From NCBI GenBank assembly GCA_027924585.1, contig BSBM01000191.1, forward strand, positions 434,001 to 498,000: 64,000 bases of DNA, written 5' to 3'. Source of the stretch: Larix kaempferi. Lineage: Eukaryota; Streptophyta; Pinopsida; Pinales; Pinaceae. A program made the translations under genes and the position numbers. The notes beneath the pieces were generated by a model that saw only the letters and a program-made list of their open reading frames with translations, was not told where the DNA came from and did no database searches. Below, piece after piece: positions 12,707 to 25,569 of this stretch; position 1 is the stretch's first letter; each line of letters begins with the position of its first letter.

Positions 12707-14809
12707 TGTCATGTCCCCAATTTTGGCCTATGGAAAATTGGCTAAGGTCACCTAGGAAAAATTCATAAAATTAATGTGGTGGGTAAAATAATTAAAATTG
12801 CCTAAGTAAATTATCCTAAGGTCCAAAAATAATTATTAAAAGGACAATTAAGCCACAAATAATTCCCAATTAGAGTTATGGAAGAAAAATTAATATTTGG
12901 GAATATTTGAGGAATATTGTAGAAATTACTTGGCCAATTAAATCATTATTCAAGTAAAAAATTAATATTTATTGGTCTAAGTGGTTATTGAAGAAGGTGA
13001 GAAATTAATGGCCTAATTGTGCAATAAATGGTTCAAAGGGTGCCCAAGGAGTTGGTGGGGATAAGATAAGGATGTGGACAAACTTGGTTGGAAAATTGAA
13101 GAAGTGATAAAATATTAAATATTTCCAACTAGCAAATTGGTTAGGTTCCTTAAAAGGGGAAATGTGGTATTAGGAAAATTACACCACTTGTGGAGCATTT
13201 ATGGCCACCACTTGGTGGATTGGTACTTTATCTAGATATCCACAAGAGGAAATTCAAAATGGACCTTCCTAGTCAAAGTTATTTAAGAATAATGATCCAT
13301 ATCATGTTCACACTGGCCCAGTTAAACAGGAAAAATGGCCAACTTGGTAAAAGGCAATTATGGAGATGATTTCGAGCTTGTTAATGTTCAAATTCATGAG
13401 AAAAATAGTGGTTTGAGCTAAGGAGGTCTTAATTGGCTAAATATATACAGGATGGCATAAGGAAGAAGGCATGCATTTGGATATTGATGATTTTTATGGG
13501 AATCCTAGTGCTACCTAGACTTGGGTGATGCTCCCCTTGTCAATAGTTAGTTGATGGGCCCCTTCTGCAACTAAGTAACCAAGGCATTGGTGAAGTGGAG
13601 TCAAGAATCCTTCTCTTCTCATGGTGTTGTATTGATCCAGTACTAATGATGGGTTTGATTGTGCTACATGATCACAATTTATGTAGGTGTATTTGGGGCT
13701 TCTACAGTAGATCATATATTCTACAAAGGATTTGGTGCCCATAGATCATATTCTCTCTCCTCTCTATATTCTCTATGCTGGTATCATTGCTACTCTTAGA
13801 ATCCAATTTGATGTACATGGTCCATACTACTGATATCAATAAAAGAAAGCTCCCTTTGTTCTTATTGTGTCTCTCTCTTTTGCCTATTGTCTCCATATTA
13901 CATGTATATTGACATATCTTGGAATTAAGATTAATTAACTGGCCAAAGCACATTCACTTGTTAATGTGATGTTACCTATGTTTATCCAACTCAAAATTGG
14001 TCCTGCACATACCTCCTTGTACAATTTGGTTGACGCCATACACCATTTGGAAGCCCTTGGAAACTAACTTCCTCACTAAGCCAAAATTGCCAATCCTTCA
14101 ATCTTGCTTCCCAAACTTGCTTCTATTCATTCCTATGATTTTTAATGGAACCCCATTAAACACCATGCGTAGAGGAGGTTCCACACAAGTCCCGGGTTTG
14201 AAACCTTATAGCCATTGATCTAACTAATGGAGTCTTCCTAGGCATGATGCACTCTTGAATGTGCCAATGGTTAACGTGTTAGGAAACCCACCTCTTCCCC
14301 AGTGATATTTATGAAGGAATGTTGAACCTTGCATATATGTACATTTATGCATACCACCTACATCCATGTGTTGCATATCCTCTTCCCTACCTACACAAAA
14401 CCATCCTTGCTCTTTCACTAGTCAAATTTGACTAGCTCTCACTATTTCAGCTCTAATTTTCTCCCAGAAGGTCCAATTCACAAAATGTAAGTTGCTACAG
14501 AAACCTAAGACTCTGTAGAATCCACCACGGGTGGTTTTATAGAAAATTGAGTCTCCTAGGTACCTTTTTGGGACGTTTGGAAATCGTTACCCTGCGTTGT
14601 CCCACATTGTTGTACTCACTCCAAATCATTTCCAAACCACTCCCACTCTACAAATAAGTTTTTGATGTATGCATAAACCTATGTAGTAGAGGTCAATAAC
14701 CTATCCTAAGTGTGCCCCAAACCTCCTTCACCCTTGAACCTATCCCCCTTTGGACTAGTTTTGAGTCCTAGGAGTTTGTGTGCCAAATTTATGATTTTGT
14801 TACATTACA
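12707..14809. mobile_element. Solo LTR (2,103 bp) with 5-bp TSD AATAA
   Basis: It begins TGTCATGTCCCC and ends TTACATTACA, with perfect AATAA duplications at 12702-12706 and 14810-14814. The flanks are consecutive parts of one integrase, so the segment is a clean insertion. No PBS, PPT or coding domain lies inside and there is no second copy nearby, as expected for an LTR left by LTR-LTR recombination. Small ORFs inside (such as 13515-13742 minus) have no recognisable content. The family is unknown. Confidence 0.85.
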
Positions 14810-14814
14810 AATAA

Positions 14815-15650
14815 GTACATTTTGGTCGATCCTTTGGTCACTACTGGGAACTAAGATCACCAAATCCACTGCCTTCCACCTCTAAACTGATGGACAAACA
14901 AAGGTTGTCAATAGGATGATTGTGCACATCTTGTGCATGTACAAATACAAGAATCCATTCACATGGGATGAGAGCCTTCCTTATGTTCAAGACAGATACA
15001 AAAGATCCCTCCATGGCTCGACCGACCACGTCCCTTTTTAGGTCATTCTGGGATTTCAAACATTGGGCCCCATTGATGTATCACTAACCTTTGCACCCAT
15101 TAATGTATCAATGCTCAATCGGAGGCTAAAAAAGCCACCAAATTCAGTACATATGCCAATAGGTCCATGATATTTCATAAAAATCCAGTGCTAAGTACAA
15201 GTGGTGACATGATCAACAAAGGATTCCACACAAGTTTCATGTGAGAGACAAGGTTTGGTTGCATTTGCAGAAAGAGTGCCTTATAGGACCCTATCGAAAG
15301 TTGTGTCCACTTATATATTTGACCTTATACCATCACCAAGGATTTGGGAAATAATGCTTTTGAATTAATTATTCCTCTCATCCTTGGCTTGCACCCAATA
15401 TTCAATGTGAACCTCCTTCAAGCATATTTCCCACCACTATTGGACACATCGAAGGTGGGAGAGCAGCTGACACCTACAAATCTCAACCCTGACTGCATGG
15501 AACAAACCACCATTTGTAGGATCATGGACACATAGGTTAAGGGCACTCGCCAACAAAAGCCCCAACTCTATCGGGTTGTCAAAGAAAAGCATCTCCTACA
15601 CCAAGGCAAGTGACTCACAAAGCATCAAATTCAGTAGTAGTTTTCCCATT
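14815..15650 (+). pseudogene. Element B integrase, second part and C-terminus
   Basis: The frame resumes with FWSILWSLLGTKITKSTAF, then TDGQTKVVNRMIVHIL, in which the catalytic Glu of the usual QTE motif reads Lys. It continues through the WDESLPYVQ stretch. After frameshifts the C-terminal part reads DLGNNAFELIIPLILGLHPI and FNVNLLQAYFPPLLDTS, then KGTRQQKPQLYRVVK, which is the post-core tail of this gypsy lineage. Many stops make it non-functional. Confidence 0.8.
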
Positions 15651-16398
15651 TGATGGGGGACGTCAATGCAATGGATTCCATTGCTTCCTAATTGGGGAGG
15701 ACCGATCCAAATGGACATCGGCGACCATCCACACAGTTTTCCATCTTGGCAGTTTTTTATGGTTTTTTGGGTCCTGAACTTTTGGGGCCATTTAGAGGCC
15801 CTAAACAACACTTTTTTTGGCACGACGATACCATATAGATAGTGTCTTACTATATATTGTTTTGTTCAAAATGTGTACTTCTTGGCTAGATCTTTCTGAT
15901 GGGTTTCCGAGTGCCCTGAATGGAGATTGGATGTAAAAGTAATGCCCACTGGAAGTTGACATATCAAAGTTAACCACAACGGGGCCTACAAACATTTTGG
16001 TGTTTCATCTTATGGGGTTATGGTTTTGGACGTTTGGGGTTTTCTCATTGATGCTTGATGTTAAAAGACCCTTTTGGCCTCATTGTACCCCAATTCTTGC
16101 AAATGCACATAGCCATCACATCTCTTCTTAGAGATAAGTTGCCACCATTCTGTCAAGTTCATTTTTCTCTGCATTCGTTTACCTTTCTTGCATATTTCCT
16201 TTATGAAATATAAATTGAGTATTAATGTATCTTTGTGTTTCTGTCATATTTATGTCCTTCATTTTGTTCCCTCATAAATATGGATCATGAATGGTATAAT
16301 TAAGCAAGGGAATGGCCTCAAGGAATAAGTAAATGTTAGACTAACCATTATATAGAGTGCCCCATATGGAAAAGTCAAACCACATGGTTTAACCTCAT
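15651..16398. other. Intergenic / probable 3' end of element B
   Basis: No ORF with recognisable content. The position just after B pol suggests B's 3' untranslated region or LTR. No matching LTR partner is in the window, so this stays an inference. Confidence 0.35.
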
Positions 16399-16403
16399 AC
16401 CAT

Positions 16404-17159
16404 TGTAAAATATATGACATAGTAGGATCTAGCTACCATGGATTCCTCACAGCTGAAATATTTCACTCATTTATCAAGAAACAAGTGCAAACATGTTACA
16501 GAATGAACAAATGATCAAAATACAGAACAAATGATCAACTTTCCAGAAAACACAAATGATCAAATATTGAGATATTATTAACTTTCCAACCTTATGAAAT
16601 AGATTGGTTCATCCTTATATACAAATAGGAGGAAAATATCCATTTGGAGTGTCCACACTTAGCTAGCTTAGATTTAGCCTCAATCCCCCTTAGGTTTGAC
16701 CTAATGGATCCAAAATATCCCAAACAGGTTCGAAATGTGAATGTGAACACTGGGTGAGCATGGGAGACCAAAAATGGGGTTCACACATGTGGAGGAGGTG
16801 GTTGGTAGAAGTTGGTTAGGCTTAGGCATGCCAAAAATGGCCTAGGGAGTGGGAATTGTCCATATACAGTGCATGAGCACCCTTGGTCAATGTATTTCCT
16901 TAAAACAGGGAAAGAGGGCACCTTAGGCATGCTAGAGGCAATAAATGCATGGGAGGGAGTGCCCAACACCTAGTTTGACCTCCCTTGGCCCATAATTTGG
17001 CTCATGCACTTGGGAACTTGTTCACACTTATCCAGATAAGTCCAAACCACTTCATAATAACCAGTTTCACACATAGGGATGTATTATTAACCAGTTTAGC
17101 ACCAAATAATCATCAATTAATTAATGATTAAGGTACTAAGGTATAATATTTCTCTAACA
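16404..17159 (-). repeat. Element C 3' LTR
   Basis: 756 bp, TGTAAAAT...CTCTAACA, collinear with 42456-43191 and clearly diverged by substitutions. TSD ACCAT lies at 16399-16403. Confidence 0.9.
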
Positions 17160-17170
17160 CCCCCTCATAA
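17160..17170 (-). other. Element C polypurine tract
   Basis: The minus strand reads TTATGAGGGGG directly upstream of the LTR start TGTTAGAG. A purine run ending in GGGGG next to TG is the expected plus-strand primer site. Confidence 0.75.
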
Positions 17171-17375
17171 GCTAGACTTAGTGGAATATCAAAATTAAAG
17201 CCTTGGCAACTAAGGCTCAAGTCACCTTTTACAGCAGAAATTTATTTGTCCATGTAAAACGAGGAAAGAGGCAAAACCACATGGGGAAAATCCTCCCTCA
17301 AGAATGGACATGAAGCACACCAAAAATAAACATCTCCAAAACTCAAGTAGGTGTGAACTTGATCATATGTCTGGA

Positions 17376-18299
17376 TGTGTTGGAGAAAACTCACTATGGC
17401 TTGGGGTGTACCACAACAGATAGATGACTACCATAAATCAACTCAATTCTCAGAACTATGCTATATAAATGACAATGCTAAGTTAATGAAGAAGATAACC
17501 AACCTCGACCAAACGTTTGATGTAGATCCCCATTGGAGCTTTTCAATCTGTGCACTTGAATCTGCAAATTAGTCTTGACAGCCAATATACAACATGTACA
17601 TATAATATATAAATGGCATTAACATCATCAATAGCAATGGCCCATGATATAACAATTAAATGCAACCCAATGTAAGATAAACAACATTTACAACATTAAT
17701 GGATGAGAATATGAGTATTTCTATTAATAAACAAGAAGAAGTACAAAGTGATACGACCTCTTGCCAGCAACCAATCTGAACCAAGATCTGGATCAATCCA
17801 CTTGTGCCTCCACCACTTCAATCCTCCATGAAAGGCAAACTCAAACTAGATAGGAGTTTGGAAGGTGAACATAAGGGGTTCACAACTACAAGGATCAATG
17901 AGTGTAGACTCAAGATAGGGCAAAAATCTGCTAGAGTTCTCTTGCTCTTCTTTCTCCTCCCGTCCATAAGCCATGTGTGCTCAATATATAGTCCTCTCAA
18001 AAGTAAGTGAAAGGACACATCGAGACGTTACTTGGGCAGATGGAGAGCCAAAGGTCACCCAATGACCGCGTTTTGGGAGTAAAAAGTAATAAACTAGTGA
18101 TTTTTACCATTTTACTTGATACCCGCGGGCTTTAGTGATGCAACTCGCGAGTGTGCATGCTATAGTGATGCAACATATGGGTCGGAGGAAAAATGAGGAA
18201 AAATATGTCTGAAGGATATAAGTGGATCTGAGTCAGTGAAATGGATTCTACAGGCCAAAGAATGTTGATGCTCGCAGGGTGGAATATTATGTTGTAACA
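17376..18299 (-). repeat. Element D 3' LTR
   Basis: TGTTGGAGAAAACTC...GTTGTAACA, collinear with 40276-41198. It contains GC-rich motifs (CCCGCGGGC at about 18122) that recur in the leader and upstream of the antisense gene. A poor PPT (minus strand TTAGGGGGCATC) follows at 18300-18311. Confidence 0.9.
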
Positions 18300-18311
18300 G
18301 ATGCCCCCTAA

Positions 18312-20443
18312 TGTGTGAGGTTAGAGAGTGATGCTACAATGGCCGAAATACATTATAAAACTCAGAAGTGGAGTGATGGAGACACAAGTGGAAAGAGCAA
18401 CTCACTCGTCATAATACAATAGTATCCCTGAATACATGTCATAGTACAACACTCTGATACAATGGCCATGAATAGGCAATACATAATGAATACATGTCAT
18501 AAGTGATCATAGCCATGATCCCTCTACAGTAAGATATGGTCTCCTGCTGAAAAGGAAACAACTGGTGCAAATTGGAGGTACAAACTGTTGATATCTAAGA
18601 GGTGATATATCAGATGTAAAGTCAAAGTCATAAGTAGCATACTAAATGCCACTATCGCCTGGGGTCTTCTACAAAAGTCTTCGACGGTGCAAGTCCCATC
18701 AAGTGAATAAAGGAGTTGGGGTCGAACTTGATGTGACATCGTCTGATTACTGGTCAATGATGTATACCATTAACAGACGCGAGATAACCCACCAATAATG
18801 AAAATGAGAATCAAGGCACATAGTACAATCATCGAAGTGTGAATAAATGAGTTGAAGTCGAACACTAGGATGAATCCATCGATCAGGGGACATTGATGTA
18901 TTCCCAAAACTGTCGATGGCGAGAGAACCTGCCACTAATGACTGCAAGCCTCAAGGTACTCAACCGAACTCTAAGCCTCAAGTCCCAGAATAAATAAGTT
19001 GAAGTCGACGGAACAAGACTCGCTGGAAGAAGGGTATTAAGGAATCCCCCATCAACCAGCATGAGGTACCAGCTACGCTGAAAGATTTGGAAGGAATCAG
19101 GTGAAACAGACTGACTCAGTAAGGATGGTCGACATGCAATAGTCAAGAGATCGAAGGAGTGGCCGACACTAGTTCAGGACTTCCTTTGAACAAGAGCATG
19201 AGCAGATGGATAGACTCAGGCAGCATAAACTTGACATAAACAGTGCAATGAAGGAGGCATTACAAAGGGATCCATAATGACTGGAAGCTTAACCAATCGG
19301 TGGAGAGAACTGGGAAACAAGTACAGCTCCTAAGGTCCAACTATAGTCCCGACTCATAATGTACGGAGTTGAATGAATGCTTTGTTCAAAGGCGACATAA
19401 CAACTTCCAACAAGAAGTAGTAACCATATTCTCGTCCGGCTTTTTGGAATATTTGATTTTTTTTTGTCTTTTTCATATTTGAGAAAAACTTGAAAAAGAA
19501 TAAAATTGCTTATAGTACAACAAGTGAGGGAACGAGTGTCAAATAGTGAGCAGACTAGTTCCAAGTAGTGGAACATACCTATGATCAATGCAAGGAAGTG
19601 CATGCAGGATGTGGACACTCAGGGGGGGTTCCCTAAGGGTCAAAAGGTGATCAAATTGTGAAGGGAAAATATATAAGCTCTGCAGGGCTCGACTGGGAAA
19701 AGTGCTCAGGCACCAGGCTAACAACTGAGTAAGTGGGAGCCGACACAAGGATCAAGCAGCAAGCAGGATGATGCAATGCAATCACAACATGATATAACTG
19801 AGGGGAGTCCTTAAGGGAGATGGCCAGCATAAGACAAAGTAGAATATGAGTCTTTATCGCAATGTCATGGCGTAACTACAAAGGACTCCCAATCCTAAGG
19901 ACAAACAATGGCATGGGAACCAAAATGCACAAAGGGGATCTAACTAGGGTACCCATGTTCGGAAAAACCCTACCGCCACATAACGACACTTCTATAGCAG
20001 TGTGAAGGTTCCATGTCAATTACGAAGCGGGGTCGCACCTAGGATTTATGAAAGTGGTCAAAAGGTCAAATGCATAATGCACATGGAAATGGCATCTAAC
20101 ATATATGCCAGGTGTGAAACGTACCTGCCGTAGGTGTAAAATGGTCCAGAACAGCTTTTGCCGAAGAAATCTGATTAAGAAATACTACTCCAAGACATTA
20201 TATTAGTCCATAACGGCACAAAATGGTAAAAACTATAGACAAGTGGGTCCTGAAAATTATAAAAAATTACAATTCACAATTCATTTTTACTATTCACCCA
20301 TTTGGAGCTTTTGGTTAGTTTTCACCTGAAAGTTCAGTTGCCGATTCTGGGAGCTACGAGCGACCGTTCATCGAACCGTCCAGAGCAGGTTGGTAGTCTT
20401 ATCCATACCTTTGATTTCAATGCTTTTATTTTGATTTTCAGCG
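18312..20443. other. Element D 3' region without recognisable genes
   Basis: About 2.1 kb between the LTR and the antisense gene. Short ORFs here do not show known motifs. The 20466-20610 stretch beyond it is enriched in CGCGGGT / GGTACCCGC motifs. Confidence 0.45.
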
Positions 20444-20655
20444 GTGGTATTTTTTGTTTGGCCAATCCCTAAATGGCTTCGGCACTACTCGCGGGCTGTA
20501 GCTATGCGGGTCGCGGGTAGGGCACAAAAAGCACAATCAACTCAAAGGTTGACCGTGGGTACCCGCACCTGTATACAAATTAGCCCGCGGGTACGGTCGT
20601 GTAGTTGGTTTTTTAAAAGAATTTGACTAAAATGTTTGTTTTTCTTCACTCCAGG

Positions 20656-21929
20656 ATGGTTCTAGAGTGGAGGGAGAGGGAGCATGACCAAGTTGATGAG
20701 GTCGTGCGCAATGATGTGCAAGCACAGCAGGCATTGAAAGCATGTGGGTTGTACAAATTCTGGAGTATAGGGGGTTTGAGGGCCCAAAACCTATTACTCC
20801 GGCGCTTGATCGACTATTGGGATGTTGATGCACAAAACTTCAATCTCAATGGGAAAATCCTCACATTGGAAGTGGACGACATCTACTTCATTACCGATTT
20901 GTCCCGTCGAGGTGAGGAGGCTAGTCTTCGGTCTCGTATTGTGGGTGGTGGAATCACCGTCCTTGACTACATAGCACGGTATTTTCCTGCAAACACACAC
21001 ACGGTGGGAAGTCATGTGCCCATCAATGCCATAGTGAATCTGAGCATGAAGATCATTGTGGCTACCTTAGTGCAGATCACGGGATCCAAAGCTCTGCACC
21101 AGGCATCCAGGTCGGTGATGTTCTATGCATCACAATGCATGCAGCCTATAGTGTTTGACTGGTGTACCACACTGCTGGGGTCTATGAAGACCCAACTGAC
21201 AGAATGCAAAGAAGGGAAGGCTAAAAACTTCAAGTATGGGAGTATCCTATGCAGCTTCTTCTTTGAGAGGGTTCCAGGGCTTAGTCCGAGGGTGGATGTC
21301 CCTCCTCATAGTCTTCGGGATCCAAGCCTGACCCGGTGGTCTGAGATCTTGACACGACAGGGTGGTGGCCGTCTGGAATCACCATATATAGAGGAGTTCT
21401 TCCGCTGGTGGGACCGGCAGGTCATTGCCATAGAGGACTACCCCTATGCAGGGATAGACTTCCGCCAGGATAGGGACATGCCACTCCCACTAGACGTTGC
21501 GTTCAGAGACATTGGTGAGTACTCTTTTTGGTTTTCGTGTATTAAATTTTTATGGATTTTTTATTATAGATGTAAATGCAAAAATATTTTTGGTGGTAGT
21601 ATCATATGCTAATGGTTGACAGTTTGCTCGCAAACAAAGGCCCAGTGAGACCTGATGGCTTCCCGAGACATGGTCATCAAGGCAGGGGTGAGGAGGTAGG
21701 AGATGATGCAGCAAGATGCACACTACAGACCTTGCGGCGCAACCTCACACAAATGCTTGCTAGGGTTCCACAGATAGAGGTGGCGAGACTTCCTGATGCC
21801 ATGCAGCTCCAAGTAGTGGGGTTTCCGGGTGACTGGCTGCGGCTACTACAGCGGGTAGCCTATGCAGTACAGTATTTCTACGAGACACATCCTGTCGGGG
21901 TGGTAGCTAGGCCTCGTCGTAGGGATTAG
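20656..21929 (+). CDS. Antisense plant-mobile-domain-like protein carried by element D
   Basis: Two + strand exons fit together: 20656-21518 and 21623-21929, with a 104-bp GT-AG intron that preserves the frame. They give 389 codons with no internal stop, in contrast to D's own broken genes. The text QALKACGLYKFWSI, then LLLRRLIDYWDVDAQNFNL and LTLEVDDIYFITDLSRRGE matches the plant mobile domain (MAIN/PMD-like, helical Leu-rich domain with a W....FN....LTL.DV..I..L pattern). PMD proteins occur both as host genes involved in silencing and within transposons. The start at 20656 was chosen because a CCAG acceptor-like site abuts it; an in-frame ATG also lies at 20623. A 5' UTR exon is possible. 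GC-rich repeats upstream (20466-20610) may be its promoter. Function in the element is unknown. Confidence 0.6.
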
Positions 21930-22103
21930 ATATCTCAGGATCTCATTTTTGTATCAATATGTATATTTTTGAGGGCTACAGGCTCCAGTTTTGTATGACA
22001 CTACCATTTTTGGACATATTTATATATATATAACTTTGGTTCTCCGGTTCGACTATATGTGTGTATGTACAAATGTATGAATGTCTTCTTTAATTTGTGT
22101 GCT

Positions 22104-22532
22104 TCATGGTGAATGCGAAAAATGCCAATCTAATACATAGTTAGCATATGCATCAGATATGTGATTAACACTTCTTGGAACATGTATGTATGTAATTGAA
22201 ACGAAATATAGTTCCAAGATTCTTACCCTTAGGAATTTCCGTAATAGCGTGGGATCTCGCACACGATACTCCCCATTCAGCTGAGACACAACCAGTTGTG
22301 AATCCAGGCGGACTTCTAAAGACTGGACGCCATGGGAAATGGCATCTCGAAGTAGCTTAATGACGGCACTATACTCAGCCACATTGTTAGATGTAGGACC
22401 AAGGCAAGCACCTCTTGAGGACATAACTAGGTGATCAGGTGAGAAAATAACCCAGGCAGCAGAAGCAAGCTATTTCGTATGATGGCTAGCACCATCTGCA
22501 AATCCTAAGAATGTCTGAAACTCTGCTGACAT
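22104..22532 (-). pseudogene. Extra (archaeal-type) RNase H ORF downstream of integrase
   Basis: This ORF of about 142 codons has its own ATG at 22532, about 110 bp after the integrase stop, and one internal TAG (about 22475). All four expected RNase H acids are visible: Asp in GFADGASHH, Glu in NNVAEYSAVIK, Asp in EVRLDSQLVVSQLNGEY and Asp in NHISDAYANYVLDW. The NNVAEY, LDSQLV and HVPR..N pattern is that of the second, archaeal-like RNase H found in Tat elements, and not of the gypsy RNase H already present upstream. In the Tat structures I know it lies between RT-RNase H and integrase, so this position is unusual. Confidence 0.75.
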
Positions 22533-22643
22533 CTGTCAATCAAACGGAAGCTAATCAGCAAACCCGAAAACCGAAATAAATCTAAACTATGTACAGAAGC
22601 AACTATACAATAGTATACAAAAGTATCAGCCTGAACCAGAGAT

Positions 22644-23737
22644 TCAAGCGTAATACTGCTTGAGGTAGAGCCCATTTCTAGGCTCCTTCAAGACAGTCCC
22701 CTCATAGTCTTCTAACTCATAGGCTCCTTTTTCGAGGACACGCCTCACGATGTAAGGACCGTGCCAAATGGGGTTGAACTTGCCTACCCCCAGGGGTTCT
22801 TTAGCTTGGTCATATAAGAGGACCAAGTCACCATCAGCATATTGTCAGGGATGGACAGACCTATTATATTGAACCTTAATATGACGTTTGTTGGCATCTA
22901 TAGCCACAGCAACATCTCAAAGTTGCTCGTCAAGTTGCTCAAGGTGGATTAAACGTTGCTTAAGACCCGTCGTATCAAGGAGGAGCTCTATGGCCAGTTT
23001 AAGTGAAGGGATCTCGCATTCAATCGGTAAAAGTGACTCCACACCATGAACTAGCTGAAACGGTGAGAACCCGGGTGGCAGTCTTGACTACGGTTCGATA
23101 CACCCACAAAGCAGGATATAACATGATGTGCAAATTGGTCTTGCTTTGTTGGATGGTACGTTGGAGAATGGTCTTTAAAGACTTATTGAATTCTTCCACT
23201 TGACCATTCGCTTGGGGATAATAAGAAGATGAGTGTTCTTGACGAAACCCAAGCTTGAGGGACAAATCCTCCATCATCTTGTTTTGAAAGTGACTGCCAT
23301 GGTCAGTGACAATCTCTTTTGGAATACCGAACCGAGTTATAATTTGATTGAATACGAAGTGGGCTGCTGTAGCACCATCGGCTTTAACGGTAGGCATGGC
23401 CTTAGCCCATTTGGAAAAATAGTCCATGGCCACTATGATATGGTGATGCCCCCCAAACGAAGCTGGTTTGCAATCCATGAAATCCACCCCCCACTTGGTG
23501 ATGAAGGGGCGCTGGATGCGAGTGTATGTTCCGAGAAAACACCTGGAAAGGGTGACATCTCTTCACAGCATTAACACAATGCTTAAATATGGAAGGCCAA
23601 AAATAACCAGCTCGCATAATACGTTGGGCTATAGAAAGCCTGGATAAGTGACTGCCACACGCCCCAGCATGGCAATCATTAAGCACCCGCTCCGCTTCTT
23701 CTTGAGTTAAGCAATGACGGAGGATGGAATCCTTTCC
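22644..23737 (-). pseudogene. Element D integrase
   Basis: The N-terminal zinc-binding region is in 23686-23540 (HLSRLSIAQRIMRAGYFWP and then the Cys-containing VNAVKRCHPF). After a frameshift the catalytic core runs 23487-23020 with the triad visible as Asp in VAMDYFSKW, Asp in IVTDHGSHF and Glu in QVEEFNKSL. The C-terminal 22826-22644 segment (FNPIWHGPYIVRRVLEKGAY) is the GPY/F-type module and ends with LYLKQYYA and a TGA. At least one frameshift makes it defective. Confidence 0.88.
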
Positions 23738-24168
23738 TTAGCGATACAAAGTGTCACCAATGATAGTATAATCTTTAGCGTGATGTTTCACACGTCGTCA
23801 CTCATCTCGTGAATAGTTCAGAGGAAACTTCAAAGTTTTGAGATATACGATGACATCCCCATACCAAGGGTCCTCTGACGAGATAAGAAATAAGTGTTCA
23901 TCCACAAAGGAGTCTTCATGAATGACATCCTCATCAAGTATCGAAAGGTCTGACAAAAGCTCAGCAAATACCAATGATTTCATCGACTTTGACGAAGCAA
24001 AATCGAGATCAAATTCTTGAAGGATAACAATCCATTTATTATATTTCTCCCCGATAAGGCGTCTTGATAGCACAAACTGAAACGGATTGATATGCGCAAC
24101 AACTATGGTGGTTCTAAGCAAAATGTAATGTCGTAACCATTGGACTGAATGAACAGTCGCAAGCATCA
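23738..24168 (-). pseudogene. Element D RNase H, second part and linker to integrase
   Basis: This continues the RNase H from beyond element E: TVHSVQWLRHYILLRTT, then NKWIVILQEFDLDFASSKS, the end of the gypsy RNase H fold. A linker and stops follow (TGA at 23798, TAA about 23740). The whole domain was contiguous with 33474 before E inserted. Confidence 0.85.
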
Positions 24169-25554
24169 TGTAATGTACCCACCTGCTGACCCAATGCAAG
24201 GAAGGGAACATGGCACTAAAATCTGGGCATTTCATATAACTCAGCCCACTAATTAGAATCATAAGAATTTAAACATGGGTGTGCGGATACAAATTAGGCA
24301 ATATGCACAGCGGAATTTAAAACTAATCCACACACACAATTCATGCCCATCCAGCATATCAAAATAGTCATCAAATTGATGCATTGCGGAAGTAAATACA
24401 TAGACAAAAAACACTTAACATCATTGTGCAATTGTCCCAAGTAACTAGCTATGTCGCTGCAACATTCCACCCAACCATAGGCTCTTCGACAGCTTATACT
24501 GATTCCATCCGAAGGCCACCCCCGAGCTGGGCATGATTCTCACAAGGAAAGGGAACATTCCAGCTCACACACAGCCCATTAACCATTTCATCTCAGCTAA
24601 GCTAGTCCAACTGGGTTTATCAGGCTACACTTGAACAATGGATGCTTATTCTCAAGTTCAAGCCAGAACAATGGATTACCCATTACCCATACCCCAACAT
24701 ACTCTTTCTTCTCACAGCAAAATGATCATTGACAGGGTTACACATTTACAACAGAGGTGTTCACAAAACAGGGTCCACATTGGCTCTCCCAACTCGTGGT
24801 TCACCCAAGAGAACTGTGGAATTTTGATTTCAACCCCAGGGAGCAAAACCGACTTCTCCCCACTGGTTAGGATCCTTTCCAATGGCCTAAATGGCCTCCA
24901 GGAAGACCCAAAAACGTTATGTTTTCTTCCCCATTGGTAATCAATACAAAAACGCTCCCTTCCCAGGTAAAAAGATGAAGGGAAACCCAGAAAACCATGG
25001 AGGAAAACGCCCAGGCAGCTAGAGCTGCGTGAGGGAGCAAGAATGATGGTTGCATAATGACTTAGAGAGCAATTTCGTGGCTCTATTATTGCCCAAGGAG
25101 ACAAACACATTTTTCCATAAAGGGTGGCTTGCCCATACCTGAATTTGGACAGCCATACCTCTCCATTCCCAAGGCATTAACTACCTCAACCAACTCTTAG
25201 GAGAAATCAAGGGTTGGGTACAAAAGTCAACATGGGTAGTTGAGGGTTTGATGGGTTCTCTCATTGACACTTGGCTTGACCTGATTGGCTCAATGGTTTG
25301 AATGTTTTCCCCCCCAATTCCTTGTGAAATCATGTCCCCATCTCTTTGTTGCATTGCATAGCTAGTTGTGGGTATTTTTATTAAAATGCATATTACATGA
25401 TATTTGAATTTTCAATGTGCATTGCTAGCACACAAACCATATGCATCACTAAATCGATGGCGGGGCCTTGTCCTTGAGCTCCTCACCATGATTTCATAAC
25501 AATATTACATTAGTTATAATGTTAATGCCATGGGCTCAAACTAGGGACATTACA
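24169..25554 (-). repeat. Element E 3' LTR
   Basis: 1,386 bp, same length as the right copy. The PPT follows at 25555. It contains a variant of the CCAGT...ACTGG hairpin near 24604. Confidence 0.93.
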
Positions 25555-25569
25555 TTCCCCTCCCCTTGG
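25555..25569 (-). other. Element E polypurine tract
   Basis: The minus strand reads CCAAGGGGAGGGGAA directly before the LTR start TGTAATG. Confidence 0.88.
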
